A stretch of DNA of 64,000 nt. It comes from Paramarasmius palmivorus (lineage: Eukaryota > Basidiomycota > Agaricomycetes > Agaricales > Marasmiaceae). Every line of letters starts with the position of its first letter. The stretch's first letter is position 1. Under the pieces are notes generated by a model. It was not told the DNA's origin, made no database searches, and saw only the letters and a program-made list of their open reading frames with translations. The DNA is taken from contig JAYKXP010000159.1 in NCBI GenBank assembly GCA_037176845.1, forward strand, positions 35,364 to 99,363. Reading direction: 5' to 3'. A program made the translations under genes and the position numbers. This document shows, one piece after another, positions 25,373 through 37,052 of this stretch.

Positions 25373-27439
25373 ATGAATATACGACTTATCGGTGTTTCCA
25401 GAATTGCTCCAGAATTGCTCGTTTCCACGGACATAGTCTCAATTCTTCGTTCAGGTCGTGCGCTCTCGGTCAACGACACCGTCCATGTCAAAGAACTTTA
25501 CTTGAAGGCTGAACGTGAGCTGTTGGAGCACCTCAGATCTCTTCAGAGACTCGCAAACAGAATTGGATTTCTCAGGAAACAGCAGGAGGTGTATGACTCC
25601 CTGCTCTTGTCCCGGATACGAAATCTGCCTCCCGAGATACTCGGCCTCGTGTTCACATACGCAGTATCGCCCTCAGACAACCATTTCGATACCGTCACCA
25701 CTAGCAGGTCCCGTGTCGTGGAACTGGGACTGGTCTGTACTCACTGGCGGTCGATTACACTGCGGACACCTCAGTTGTGGGGCTGTCTTTCTATTGAACT
25801 GGATAGTGCAGAAATCCTCGATGACGCTTTGACACCTTCCATCGAGTTGCATCTTTCACGTTCGAAAGCGGCTCCATTGCACCTCGACCTGAGTGCGAGG
25901 CGTCATCAGGATCGCTTATCGTACAGTCCAGTACTTCAGTTATTGGTCGAACAAATCTCCAGATGGGGTGTTGTCAGATTCCATGCTGCAGGGTCCCTAT
26001 CGCGCGAGTGCTGGGAATCATTACAGGCATCCCCTTCGATGCCTTGTCTTCGTGACCTGGAGCTCATAGGGTCTGGAGTCACTTCCAGCAAAACAAGTGA
26101 CTTGACACCGTGGTTCTTCAGGAACGCGGAGAAACTAGACACCCTCAAGTTATCCTACTGTCATTTGGGCGAGGGTGATAAGGACCTGTTCCCGTGGAAA
26201 CGACTCCGGCGCTTGGACATGCATGTTTCCTCTGCATCATCCGCCTCTGGCGGCGGTAACATTGCTCTCAAGGTGCTGGAGTGGTGTTGTAACCTCACTC
26301 GAGCGACCTTTATACTCCCTGGTTCTCCTGTGGGCAATTACACTTCTTTCCATCCCTCTAGCCTTCAACAAATGCCCGCTTCCCCATCGTCATCCGTTAA
26401 TCCTCAGAAACCCCAGCCGTTCTCTCGGCCCGAACTGAATGCATTGACCATTCAGACTCAGGCTCGCCAGCTGTCTGTCAACGATAATAGATGCGGACTA
26501 GAAGGCGTCTCCGACATTTGCAGAAGCATCACATGTCCAAATCTTACCGCAATCACCGTAGTTTCGAATGTTACTCGAAAAGTGTGGAATGACGACTACG
26601 AATGTACAGACGAAGATCACGCGGACTCGAGCGGTTTCTGCGACTGTTCCATTCGGTTTGCAGAGAAGAGTCCTGCCAAGAGGAGACGTTGGGAAAGAAG
26701 GCAGGCTCTGTGGCCACAACGTGACATACTTGATTTTGTCAACCGGTCAAAGTGTCGGTTGACTACATTGCGTCTGAAAGGTGTCTGGATATCAGATAGG
26801 GAACTTTTGGGGCTTTTAAGGGAAATCGGGGAGAGTATAGCGGAACTGGTGATTCACGAGGTAGTCGGAAACAATAGTTTTGCAGAGCGGAAGATCATCA
26901 CGCCTAGATTTTTGGAACGATTAACGCTTATTCATGTTGAACAAGCTCGAAACGAGGCACTGGAGGAAGCAATGAAGGAGAGGGAGCAGAATTTCAGGCC
27001 ATGGGTACTTGATGAAAATTTCAGGGTTCGGACGCCAACGCCACCACCACCCGTTGAAATAGATTTGGACAGCATACCTCCTCCAGTTGTCCTTCTTCCC
27101 CACCTCCGTCGCCTCGAGCTCAAGCTTCCTAACTCCCGCAGTCACACGGATACTCCGGATCTACAACGGATGGTACAATCAAGATGGTGGATCGAGGCGC
27201 CGTTATACTTTGATCCATCCGAAGTCGATAGGCTCGAGTCTATCGTGTTTATTCTTCCCGAACGCGATTACGCATTTGCAATGCATTCCGTTTGGAGGTC
27301 GATGAAGGCGGAGGGTCTCGCCATCAAGATACGTACAGACCAAGACGTATTGCTTGGGAATGGTGGACAGGAGGAGGAATGGGACACACGGGCAGCACTC
27401 AGAAAGGAAATGGACAGGGAAGTCAGGGGATGGTGGTGA
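25373..27439 (+). CDS. F-box-like protein
   Basis: A single open frame of 688 residues. A coiled-coil-like stretch (about residues 40-78, KAERELLEHLRSLQRL) precedes an F-box at about residue 84 (RNLPPEILGLVFTYAV), followed by LGLVCTHWRSITLRTPQLWGCL, the usual pattern of agaric F-box-like proteins. The rest is Leu-rich with irregular repeat-like spacing (RLTTLRLKGVWISDRELL), ending in a charged C-terminus at 27439. Such proteins are substrate adaptors of SCF ubiquitin ligases; the target is unknown. A very expanded family in mushrooms, so no orthology is claimed. The start is the first ATG of the frame; an upstream exon cannot be excluded. Confidence 0.8.
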   Translation: MNIRLIGVSRIAPELLVSTDIVSILRSGRALSVNDTVHVKELYLKAERELLEHLRSLQRLANRIGFLRKQQEVYDSLLLSRIRNLPPEILGLVFTYAVSPSDNHFDTVTTSRSRVVELGLVCTHWRSITLRTPQLWGCLSIELDSAEILDDALTPSIELHLSRSKAAPLHLDLSARRHQDRLSYSPVLQLLVEQISRWGVVRFHAAGSLSRECWESLQASPSMPCLRDLELIGSGVTSSKTSDLTPWFFRNAEKLDTLKLSYCHLGEGDKDLFPWKRLRRLDMHVSSASSASGGGNIALKVLEWCCNLTRATFILPGSPVGNYTSFHPSSLQQMPASPSSSVNPQKPQPFSRPELNALTIQTQARQLSVNDNRCGLEGVSDICRSITCPNLTAITVVSNVTRKVWNDDYECTDEDHADSSGFCDCSIRFAEKSPAKRRRWERRQALWPQRDILDFVNRSKCRLTTLRLKGVWISDRELLGLLREIGESIAELVIHEVVGNNSFAERKIITPRFLERLTLIHVEQARNEALEEAMKEREQNFRPWVLDENFRVRTPTPPPPVEIDLDSIPPPVVLLPHLRRLELKLPNSRSHTDTPDLQRMVQSRWWIEAPLYFDPSEVDRLESIVFILPERDYAFAMHSVWRSMKAEGLAIKIRTDQDVLLGNGGQEEEWDTRAALRKEMDREVRGWW

Positions 27440-27602
27440 CAACGATAATGGACTCTTTAGGAGTGCATATGTATTTACTTACACTATAACTCAAGTACAA
27501 CGAGACAATTAATACCCAAAAACCTACATGTGTGGCAACAGAATCATAAATCGCCTAATATTCATATACAATATCGAACCTCAACATCAAACTCATAGTC
27601 CG

Positions 27603-29009
27603 CTACCTTGTCGTCCCCGACAGACCCCCTGACCTGAAACCGAGCCCAAGAATAGAGCTGGGAGTCTGAGCAACCAACCCTTCCGATACTTCCTTATTCC
27701 TTGAAGCAACCATCATCGCAGGCCCCAGGTCGAGTGGTTCAGCCATATTGCTCGAACCAGCAGCACGGAATGCGGGACTGGTGACAAACGCAACACTGCT
27801 CCCTGGCGTAGGCAGTACCGTAGGAGACGAAACACCCTTCGTCTTCCGAAAGTGGACTAGAACAGAAGCAGCAGACTCTTCTTCTGGTGTAGTGACGGTG
27901 CTGCTTCGTGATCGCATCCCGGACTGCCGTGGTTCCGCGGTCGGACCTAAAGTGAGCACAGGTGGCATTTGGATCACATTGGGTGGATTGGTGGGTGTGA
28001 AGTGAGTTGATGAAGGTGGTGAGGGTAAATACGATCCGCCGGCAATTGGAGTGATGTTAGGACTGCGTGTGAAGGTGAGTGCTGGAGAAGCGGTGATGGA
28101 GGCGCTTAAATTCGGTGACGGTGCTTGGCTTCTAGTATCAATGTCGGGAAGCCAGGCCGAAATTGAAGGGAGAAGAGGTCGGCTTGAGGTGCTGTCCTTC
28201 ATGATATCTGGTGAAGGCGTTTCATGGAGCTTTCGACGCTGACGATTGGTGATTTCAGGTTCACCGACGACATCGACAATATCGGATATAGCCCGCTTCC
28301 TCTTGGTAGTGGCAACAGTGGTAGCCGTGGTATCAGAGGCCTGCCGGGTCGGAGGATGCGACTTCGAGACAAGCGTATCCTGGAGGTCGGAGCATGGCTC
28401 AGACTCCACTGCATCCACCGCAAGCCGGCTCTCCAACTCCTTCACCTTGTCAATCAAGTGTTCCATGTACGAGACAGTCCGGATGAGTATCTCGAGCTTG
28501 AATTCTCGCTCCTTCTCCTCCTTTTTCCCCGACTTCTTGTTCGTCTTCTTCTCCTGATACTCTCCGTCGTCGTCATTCTCAGAGTCTGAATCATCTTTCT
28601 TCTGAGAAGACGACGCTCCCGAACCGAAATCGGACGGAACGAGCTGCTTAAGCGTTGCTAGCGCCTCGTTGATCTTGGTCCGTCGAGCCTTTTCGATGAT
28701 AGAGTGGTTCAGCTTGCGCTGGGTTTCTCGAGCACTGCGAGACATTGTACCGGGTTTTCGACCCCGTTTAGCGGGCCCTTGAGTGGGGTTAGGTTGTGCA
28801 GTAGAGGAAGTCTTCGACAGAGAAGCATTAGCCGGGATGCTCGAGTCCGATACCGAAGGTTGTGGCATATCCCCTATAACTTCCTGAATGCGTCGAGGTT
28901 GGATTGGTATGGAATTATGTTGAATGGAGTTCTCGGATGCTCGTGGTTGCTTTGCCTTTCGTGAAGGGTTGCAGCTCCCTGCATAAAGTTCGTTTGATGC
29001 TGGTGACAT
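27603..29009 (-). CDS. bHLH transcription factor with unusually long loop
   Basis: An uninterrupted frame gives 468 residues from the ATG at 29009; the frame is open further upstream, but MSPASNELYAG is the first ATG with protein-like sequence after it. Residues 81-88 (KRGRKPGT) look like an AT-hook. The basic region (about 94-110) contains NHSIIEKARR with His102, Glu106 and Arg109/110, the pattern of E-box (CACGTG type) binders. Helix 1 runs to about 125. The loop, about residues 126-168, is roughly 43 residues of acidic then Lys-rich sequence instead of the usual 6-9. Helix 2 (FKLEILIRTVSYMEHL) follows and leads into a short leucine-containing coil. The rest is Ser/Pro/Thr-rich. It is nuclear by inference; target genes are unknown. 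Confidence 0.87.
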   Translation of the reverse strand: MSPASNELYAGSCNPSRKAKQPRASENSIQHNSIPIQPRRIQEVIGDMPQPSVSDSSIPANASLSKTSSTAQPNPTQGPAKRGRKPGTMSRSARETQRKLNHSIIEKARRTKINEALATLKQLVPSDFGSGASSSQKKDDSDSENDDDGEYQEKKTNKKSGKKEEKEREFKLEILIRTVSYMEHLIDKVKELESRLAVDAVESEPCSDLQDTLVSKSHPPTRQASDTTATTVATTKRKRAISDIVDVVGEPEITNRQRRKLHETPSPDIMKDSTSSRPLLPSISAWLPDIDTRSQAPSPNLSASITASPALTFTRSPNITPIAGGSYLPSPPSSTHFTPTNPPNVIQMPPVLTLGPTAEPRQSGMRSRSSTVTTPEEESAASVLVHFRKTKGVSSPTVLPTPGSSVAFVTSPAFRAAGSSNMAEPLDLGPAMMVASRNKEVSEGLVAQTPSSILGLGFRSGGLSGTTR

Positions 29010-30419
29010 GGTGGCTGAGAGAGAACCGAAGTCTAGAGCGAAGTTGAATAAAAAGCATTTGGAAGATGGACCGATGCTCGTGTGCGAGAATGAACGTGCT
29101 GCTAGGAGTGCACACGACTCTGTTTCTCTATTCCGATTGGCTCTGCTGCACACGTTCGATAACATTCCGGGTGTCCTTATCAGCCACAGGTCAAATCGCA
29201 TTACAGGCGCTATATTTTTGGTATGCCAATGATGCAAAATTGAACTGGCCGAAGTTCTCCAAGTCTTCGAAGGTCCAAAATTCCTGGGAGCTCATCATAC
29301 GCCAACATCTGAATTTCACTCAGCCTAAAGGAACCGAAATGGTGAGAACGACACGAAGACAACATGAAGGAATTTTTTTTCTTACCCTCGAAAGCGTGCT
29401 AAAATGCTCAGGGAGTGATGCCCCGACGAGGTTCAAGAAGTTGAAGACGCCGTGGTGAGCTGAGCAGGGAGACGCAAAAAGAGCTTGCAGGAACTTCGGG
29501 CCGAATGACAACGTTTCAACCGAAATTACGAAATCTGCGATGCACACACTCTTTCTCTGTTTCCACCATCAGACTTGCATAGCTTGCATGGCCACGTTCA
29601 TGAACAATGGAGGTCTCAAGACCGACCACCACTCACACTTCCTTTTAGTTGGTGGTCAGTAATGTTCTGACCTGGTTACCCAACCCTTGGTCCCGGTCAC
29701 CCCTTCGTGACGCCATCCCCACTCGAGCTCCGAGTTTATCATCTCTGTGGCTCATTAATCCTCGCTAATCCACCGGTCGAACCCAAATGTATTCAAGAAG
29801 TACCGTCGACGTCGACACACTGTCTTGGTCGACGGCTTTTAACGGAACGCGTGGGCTTCGTATGACCTGTTCAACACTGGGCGCCACCGTCGGCGATACC
29901 TTATCTCGAATTTGAACATGGCTAGGACTATAGTACTTAACTCATCAAATGGTCTATTCCCGGGCAAACAGACGTCACTTGCTACTATATATTCAGCTTA
30001 GTTGTTTCTACTAGGGCCTCTAAACTCCGATCTCATTCCTAAAGGTTTCAGCTAAACTTTGTATCATACACCACAAGAACTGCTGACCTGGTCTACCGTC
30101 CGTGGTGGATCTTTATCTCTCGTATCTCCCGCATCGGTATTCAGTTCAATTCTGTCAATGGCAGCCCCAATAACGCCTTCAAAAATTGCCCTGACTTGAT
30201 TCAGAATCATAGAACACATGCCTATCCTCGCTTGTGTTAATTATCGGGCATCTTGGAGATATTACATTCAGAGGCGCGCACTTGGCATCTTCTCCTTCTC
30301 GTGTGGTCTCGGCGCTCTCTGTAGCCCTTTACACCGCTAGAAGGAGACCGTATAAAAGGCATCTGTTCTTGCTATTCCTCCTTATCAAAAACTTCTCACT
30401 TCGTCAAAGAATCAGCCAC
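29010..30419. other. Intergenic, divergent flanks of bHLH and SDR genes
   Basis: These 1.4 kb contain no supported gene. The right end holds a TATAAAAG box at 30351-30358. A short inverted pair (gaccgaccacc and ggtggtcag) lies near 29630-29660; its meaning is unclear. Confidence 0.35.
30351..30358 (+). promoter_or_regulatory. TATA box of SDR copy 1
   Basis: TATAAAAG, 62 bases before the ATG at 30420. The same octamer precedes SDR copy 3 and all three intact small-protein genes. Confidence 0.55.
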
Positions 30420-31618
30420 ATGTCTTCGTCTCAACTTGTCTGGCTCGTTACCGGGACCTCGTCAGTGTCGCTGCCACATCGTTTACCAAGATGTATCCCA
30501 CTGATCAACTCGTTCGTAGGACTGGCCTTGGGCGTGAGCTGACACTGGCCGCTTTGCGTCGTGGCGATAAAGTCATTGCGACTGCAAGGGCTCGGTCACT
30601 CTCTCAGATCGACGATCTCAAAGAAAAGGGTGCAGAAACCATCCAGTTGGACGTTACTGCACCTCTCGAAGAACTACAAGCAATCGCAAAGAAGGCGATA
30701 GCCATCTACGGCCATGTCGATGTCGTCGTCAACAATGCTGGCTATGCGCTCGTCGGGGCAATAGAAGAGAACACGTATGCTGTCAGACTTTTGGACTGTT
30801 CTGTGGCTAATTTACCCATATCAGCCCAGAGGAAAGCTTCGACCAGTTCAAGTTAGTTGTCATACCAGCACGAGACCACCATGCCAAGCACTCATATGTC
30901 CTATAGCACAAACGTCTTTGGCGCAATTAATGTTACTAGAGCGTTCCTACCACATATGCGTGAGCGCAAGACCGGCACCATCATTTTCCTCGGGTCTCTA
31001 GGAGGTTGGAGGTAACTCGAACGTTCTTCTTGATCGCTATCAAACTATACAATTAACTCTCTGCAGATCCTGCCCCGCCGTAGGACTGTACGGAACTACG
31101 AAATGGGCTCTAAGGGGTACGGGGTTTCGAACGAGAATCTGCTTATCACCGCGTTCACGACTTATATGATCTATAGGATTATCCGCTTCATTGCACGACG
31201 AGATCGCTCCCCTCGGTCTCCGTAGTATTTGCATTGATTTCGGATACTTCCGCACGGCATTTCTCAATGACGGACACAGAAAGCCTTATGATCCTAGGAT
31301 TGAGGATTATAATGGAGTAACGGGTGACTACGAGGCTGCTTTGCAGGGTACGTTCTACGAGTCCCGTGTTCATTCATTGTCTCTAACTTCTCCGCAGCAT
31401 ACAACAACAAGCAGCCCGGGAATCCTATCAAAGGAGCCGAGATCATGGTCGATATCGTTCGTGGGGAAGGTTTCGCTGAAGGGAAACCCTTCTCGAACAA
31501 TATCCAACTTGGAAGCGACTGCTACGCGACTGCCAAGGAAGAATCCGAGAAAGCTCTTCTTCGGTTGGAGGAGTGGAAAGACGTGTCATTCAGCACTGAC
31601 TTCCCCAAGGGTACTTGA
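30420..31618 (+). CDS. Short-chain dehydrogenase/reductase, copy 1
   Basis: A multi-exon gene that splices cleanly. The first exon, MSSSQLVWLVTGTS, is followed after an intron by TGLGRELTLAALRRGDKVIAT, giving the TGxxxGxG cofactor site. NNAGYALVGAIEE and then FGAINVTRAFLPHM follow. The active-site Tyr-Lys pair is in LYGTTKWALRG, and ICIDFGYFRTAF comes after it. The C-terminus is STDFPKGT and TGA at 31618. It is about 280 residues, a classical NAD(P)-dependent SDR of the type whose substrate cannot be read from sequence. It has two paralogs in this window, at 45130 and 58887 on the other strand, with the same exon layout. Frames and splice sites are intact. Confidence 0.88.
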
Positions 31619-32649
31619 ATATTGAAAGAAAGTGGGCCATTTACAGATGTACATAATAATGTTGATCACGAACAGTACCTGCCTTCATACCTTCAAAAAA
31701 AAAGTTGATGGAATTTTCTCTAAGAACTTTAGGACTGTACGATGTCCGTTACTGGCGCAAGTTCGTATAGATTCGTAGCGAGATTTAGCCGCGTAGTGTC
31801 AAGTGAGAAAGGTGATCCCATCAAAGATTCGTGACTCCAGCAAGTGCACAGGCGCTTCGTTGGCGTTACTTAGTCGATTCGGCTGAACCCGGAGTTGCCA
31901 GCGCGTTCTCTGGAACATTCACCTCTTAAGCTCTTAAGTCTTGATTAAGCTTGAAGCTTGATTTTCGATCCGTCCAGTTGACCTCAAGAACTCCAAGCCT
32001 GGATTGACGATATGCATAGATATCCTGAGTATTGAAGATCAAAATCAAGGCATCGTTCGTGTTCAATCATCCATTAATCTCTTTACGCTCATCTTGAATT
32101 GGACGGATTTTTATTGACGTAGAGCCGGATGAGATTACACTTGGTACCTTGTAATCGTCCAACGTCGTATAGGTATGTCGAAATCACGTCGATCCTTCTT
32201 TCCAATTGCGATATTCTGAGTCGTTTTCTCCGTTGGCCAGGTTGAAACTATATCTCAGACAAGGAATTCGTTCTTGGAACAGCAATAGACCTTCTAGGGT
32301 CTTGGGGTGCAGATGGTTGTAGTCGGAGATATGCCCGAGGCGAAACAATGTTTGGAGCTGACAGATATGCAAGGCTTTAGGCTAACTTCATTCGGACCTG
32401 AAGAAAGGAGCCGCATCAGCGAAATGTCATACGGAGATGCATAGAGCAGGTGTAGAATGATTTTCCTGCTCTCGACTGTTTTGATTAGCTCTTGTTGAAG
32501 CCTAAAGAGGTACCCCGCACAATTTACCCCTGATCAATGCGCTCTCAGTGAGACCAAATGTCTTAGGGGCGAGCTCACGCCCTCATTCTCTGCATTCCTG
32601 ATCGGTTTTTTATAAACTCGTTGCGGCACATTGGCCAGCTAGCCTGATC
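31619..32649. other. Intergenic, 1 kb
   Basis: No supported gene. A short inverted pair, atccgtcca near 31970 and tggacggat near 32100, encloses AT-rich sequence and might mark a small MITE-like relic. A minus-strand frame of 62 codons (32184-32372) reads a little like the end of a Leu-rich protein but has no support. TATAAA at 32611-32616 may serve the next gene. Confidence 0.3.
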
Positions 32650-33827
32650 ATGGCTCCGAACAACATTTCCCCAGACTTGGCCAACTTGCTCGCGCTGGTT
32701 TTTGAGTGGGGTGTTTATGGTGCGTCCTCCCTGGAGCTCGCTCGCGACTCGTTATCCAACTTACTGAACAATGACATGACAGGAGCGTCTCTTCCGTTTT
32801 TTGGAGTCACGCTCCACGAACTCTTCCGGAGAGAAAAGGGCGAAAAAATCAACAAAACGCTTGTTTTTGTGGCTTTGGCCCTTTGGTTGTTGAGCACGAC
32901 TACACTGGTCGGCGATACCACCAATACATTTCTCCGTTTCACCACCTTCCGCGATGTCCCAGATTACTTCCAACAAGTCGCTGGCCGCCCAGCTATGATT
33001 CTACGAGGTTTCGCATACATGTGTATCACGATATTGGCGGATGCTGTCGTGGTTTACAGGTGTTTTGTAGTGTGGAGGTCTAGTCATTGGGTTGTTAGGT
33101 CTATCCCCTGGCTGTTGTGGTTCGGACTAATAGGTATCTCTTTCCTCTTCATTGACTGTAACGCCATGAGCTAACACATTACGATGCATAGCGGCAGGGG
33201 TATCGTGCTGGGTGACGCTCTTTACTGCACGACCAGAGAATGCCCCGTCCATGTACCGGCTTACCAGGTTTACAACTGCGTTTTTCGCCGCATCATTGGT
33301 TGCGAATCTACTTAGCACCGGTGCGCCTCCTTTCTCGTGTCCTTTCCTTCTGTAATAATCAAGGTCACAGGTTTATTGGCATACAAGATCTGGCGCATTA
33401 CCGATGCCCTCTCGGCTTCCAACTCGACGTTACGCAAGTTGGCGCGAGTCGTCATAGATTCTGGCGTCATCTACACAGCGTCTCTGGTTATAGCACTGAT
33501 CGTGTTGTTATCCGGTTCGAATCTGTACTATGTTACTACCTATATTGTGCGTATTCCTTCCCCTTCCTCTGCCTTCGTCTAACGGTATCACCATAGATAA
33601 GCGGAATAGTCAGTATAACATTCTACCTGACTATCATACGGATTCAGAGGTCGAATAGGAAGAGGTTCTCAGTGAGGAGTGTGTTTGATTGCGAGGATAG
33701 GGTACTGAGGGGGTTGGAGATCCCTAGGACACGGCCACATGGACAGAGCATTGGGATAAGCAGACAAAGCCAGAGTTCCAAGGTCGATGAGAATGGACAA
33801 TGGTCGGAGGACAGTGCACATGGATAA
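32650..33827 (+). CDS. Seven-helix membrane protein, uncharacterised
   Basis: Several exons. The first, MAPNNISPDLANLLALVFEW, joins across an intron (about 32722-32784) to ASLPFFGVTLHELFRR. Helices follow: TLVFVALALWLLSTTTLV, a segment at AYMCITILADAVVVYRCFVVW, another at WLLWFGLI, one after a short intron (FFAASLVANLLSTG), then VIYTASLVIALIVLL and a last one with GIVSITFYLTIIRI. The cytosolic tail is Ser/Arg-rich and ends DSAHG at 33827. The DAVVVYRCFVVW segment is a common feature of a large agaric family of seven-helix proteins without known ligand. It could be a receptor-like protein, but nothing in the sequence shows that. Confidence 0.78.
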
Positions 33828-36800
33828 GAGGCGACAACGTCAAAGACGAAATCCCGAAGGTCAAACTACCAAGATTTCAGCACGCTAGGAACAACTAGCA
33901 TCCTGATGCAACATGTATTTTTATTCTTCTATCTTCGTTCTCGCATGGTGTAGACGTTTACAGACTAGCTCCGGGAGAAGCGTATACATGTAAACATCCA
34001 GTACAGTGGGTAGAGGCGTCTGAAAATGGGTTTTTAGTCAAAGTCAAAAGGTCGACTGCGTATTTTTTACTCCGTCCAGTAGAACAAATGCTGCTGTGTT
34101 TTCCAGTTTGGGGTGCGAATATCGACGTTCTTACTTACGGATTCAGACCCTTTACGTTCCAAGGTTCAAGGACTCGGCGGCACCAGAAACGGAAGATTGG
34201 GATGGGCAGGCCTTAGAAAGGAGGTGGCCGTTTAAACGTTTTACATTTAACCTTCAGGTCTGATCATACTCATGGAATATCAGAGGAGGCGGGGGATCGA
34301 GGACCATGGAAGTGCGCATCGCAACATGCTTCTTCGCATATAGGTGATGAATTAGTAGAGGTTCATGAGGTCTTAGCATCAAGGACTTTGGGGTGGCCAG
34401 TAAGTAAATTCCTCATCAAGTGAGCATACAAAGTGGCAGTCAACATGGGAAAACGAGAGTGTTTGGTTACCATGCATGAGCTGCGTGGTGAGTAGTTTTG
34501 ATGTTAAGCAATAGGAGTAGCGATTTGCGAATCCGAGACCGGTTTTGCGTCTAGTATTGCGTTATACCGATCGAGCTATTGATTATTGACTGGATGAACA
34601 ACTGCGGATTAGTTATTCAACACCGAAAGCGAGGGAAATCAGCTACCCAGGCCTATGATTGCCTATTCCTGGTTCCATAGGAGACGGAGAATTTGTGAGT
34701 AGCCTGGCAGTGAGTCAGTCGACTCAGGGCACCACCACCACAGGGTTGATACGAACGTTAGCTACTCAGAATCGTGAAATCACGGACCTGGGGCAATTGG
34801 CGCATGTGGGACGATCGTCGCCTACGTTAGGCCAAGGATCATTGTCCTTATCGCGCCCGTAGAGCTCCATAGAGCCGCAGAAAGCCGTAGCTATAGTGAA
34901 GCGCCTTAGCAGAATCTAGGTCAAAGCTAGCCCGGTCCTGGATGCCTCCAAACCGAGGACTTTGCGCCAAATTTTGTCTCATTTACGCCCAATCGACGTC
35001 CAGCGATCTGGTACGAGGTAGCAAGGAGCCTATTGCGTCCTCGGACGCCGGGAAAATCTATTCGAGAGAAAAAAAAACACGGAGAGACGCGACATGGAGC
35101 TAATGACGCGAGTCTTCCTGAAAGCAGAAAGTCGATAACAGGAGTCCACAGCTCAAAGGCGGCCTCAGGAGTCCCGCGACACCCCGCTCAGTTCTCTAAC
35201 GCCGTCAAACCAAGGCAAATCTGACGGCATAGTGTCAGATCAAAGATTTAAGAGTACTGACTGGTGGTGACTGCTGCATTGCTTTTGCCGTTCCAGAGTT
35301 GGTTACGGTGTGCCGAAGCGCCCGAGAGCAAAAATGACAGGTAGAAAGCGGCCGTTCCCAGCCGTGTGTGATCAAAGCAGTACTACTGAACCCGAGGGAG
35401 TTGCGGATATAGCATTTTTGGAGCTCCCCAATCCGTGTATTTTGGAGGCTAGACGTATGTAGAAATTTGCAAGGGAATACTTACATAGATCACAGGGATA
35501 CCAAGGGGAGATTCCAGCTTCCGAATCCGATTTCATTGACCTGGTATCATGAGATGGATCATGGGCCGAACGCGCCGGGTGACGTTTCCAGGGTCGTCAT
35601 TGTTCAAGAAAGGTCGCCGTTAATGAAGAACTCCTGAGAGAACGAGGGGATCAAACTCACTCAAGATGATTGATGAATCAGGCTGGTACAATACCAGTGA
35701 TAGAACATGTCGAGCGCTGGGACTTCGAAGCGGAGCATCACCTATGGTACGGGCCTTGCCGTCTGCAAGAGATAAGTTATGATAGGCCATCAGCTAGAAG
35801 CGTCTTTTTGGGGACGAGGATCTAGCCAAATTTGACACGTACTCACATTATTCAATTGCATGTCGTCAGTGTAGTAGTGAGAGACATGGCAAACTTGATG
35901 GATCTTGCGTTTTGGATCTTGATAAAGGGTGCGGGAGGCCACACGAAAAACGTATATAACTGTAACACATGACAGCAACGGGATCAGTAGACAGTCATAC
36001 AGAATTCTTGAGCCTCTGGTTGAAGCACGAGAGAAAATGGTGTTTGATGCTCTTTGATGCTTCCCTGGTCCTCGATCGTGATTGGGGAATCGCTTAGCTT
36101 TGTCACCCCGCTGAGATGGAGTTTCCCACTGAAGTGAGGTAATAACAAGTACGGGAGCGAACCTGACCAAAGGCTGACCTCTTGACCCAAAGTTCAGCAG
36201 CTAGTGCCGGCAAATGGCCGATAAAAATTTGAGATATTGCAAGAGGCATCCGATAAAAATATCTTTGGATAGCATGAAGGATTTCGAGACAGTCGAACAG
36301 CATTACTGTTACCTGTAGCAACTAATGGTCGCAGAAGGAAGGAGATAGTACAACGAAACTGCGTGAGATGACAGCATGTTCCGGCAGGCAAAAACATTGT
36401 CAGAGATAGGGAACGTAACCGAAAATGCTCACGCCCACAGGCACCCTGCAACCTGTGAAAAAAAGAAATTGAGGGTCACGGAAATCTCTACCTAATAGCC
36501 ATTTTGAGAGCGCATGTATGGAAAAACCCAAAGATGAGGGGAAATTTTACGAGAAGCGGATGCGTAAATGTTACAGAAAAGCTTGTTGATGGTGCCGGTT
36601 GCCGATACGCTTAACCGCCAAGGTACTGCTCTGACGCCAACCACCACCATCCTCCCTTACCCTTGCCTCCATTCCTGAAAACAATGGAAGTGCCTGCATC
36701 GGCCCCGTACGTGTATATGTCGTGTAATGCAAGGATCATAGCTGACTGTATCTCAACGCGCCTCAGACAAATACGCTCACGAATCACGGTGGTTTGCGCA

Positions 36801-37052
36801 GAGGTGCTATTCAAGTAGCATCTCGCAGTGACGGATAAAACTGATATTGTTCGCAGTGTAAACGACTAAAGTTAAAATGCGACCGGAGGACACCTTGTGG
36901 GAGCTGTCAGAAAAGAGATACGGTCGCAAGATGTGTATATTCACCTGCTGCAGCAGAAAAAGTGTACGTCTTGCCACCACCTGCATACCAACCACTAACT
37001 CGTCCTCAGCGACCTTCATTCTCTGAACAATCGACTTATACAAGTAGAAACG
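33828..37052. other. Long gene-poor stretch
   Basis: These 3.2 kb contain only short, overlapping open frames on both strands without family features. I see no long terminal repeats, transposase motifs or tandem arrays. A tRNA-like string near 34500-34575 does not fold properly (see rejected items). The right end is the 5' flank of the transcription factor gene. Confidence 0.35.

Noticed and set aside
34500..34575. tRNA-like string on the minus strand (A-box-like TAGCTCGATCGG, B-box-like GATTCG)
   Set aside because: Acceptor and T-stem cannot be paired with normal spacing and the anticodon arm does not form; probably chance.
33828..37052. Long terminal repeat retrotransposon in the gene-poor stretch
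   Set aside because: No direct terminal repeats and no Gag, protease, reverse transcriptase or integrase motifs were seen.
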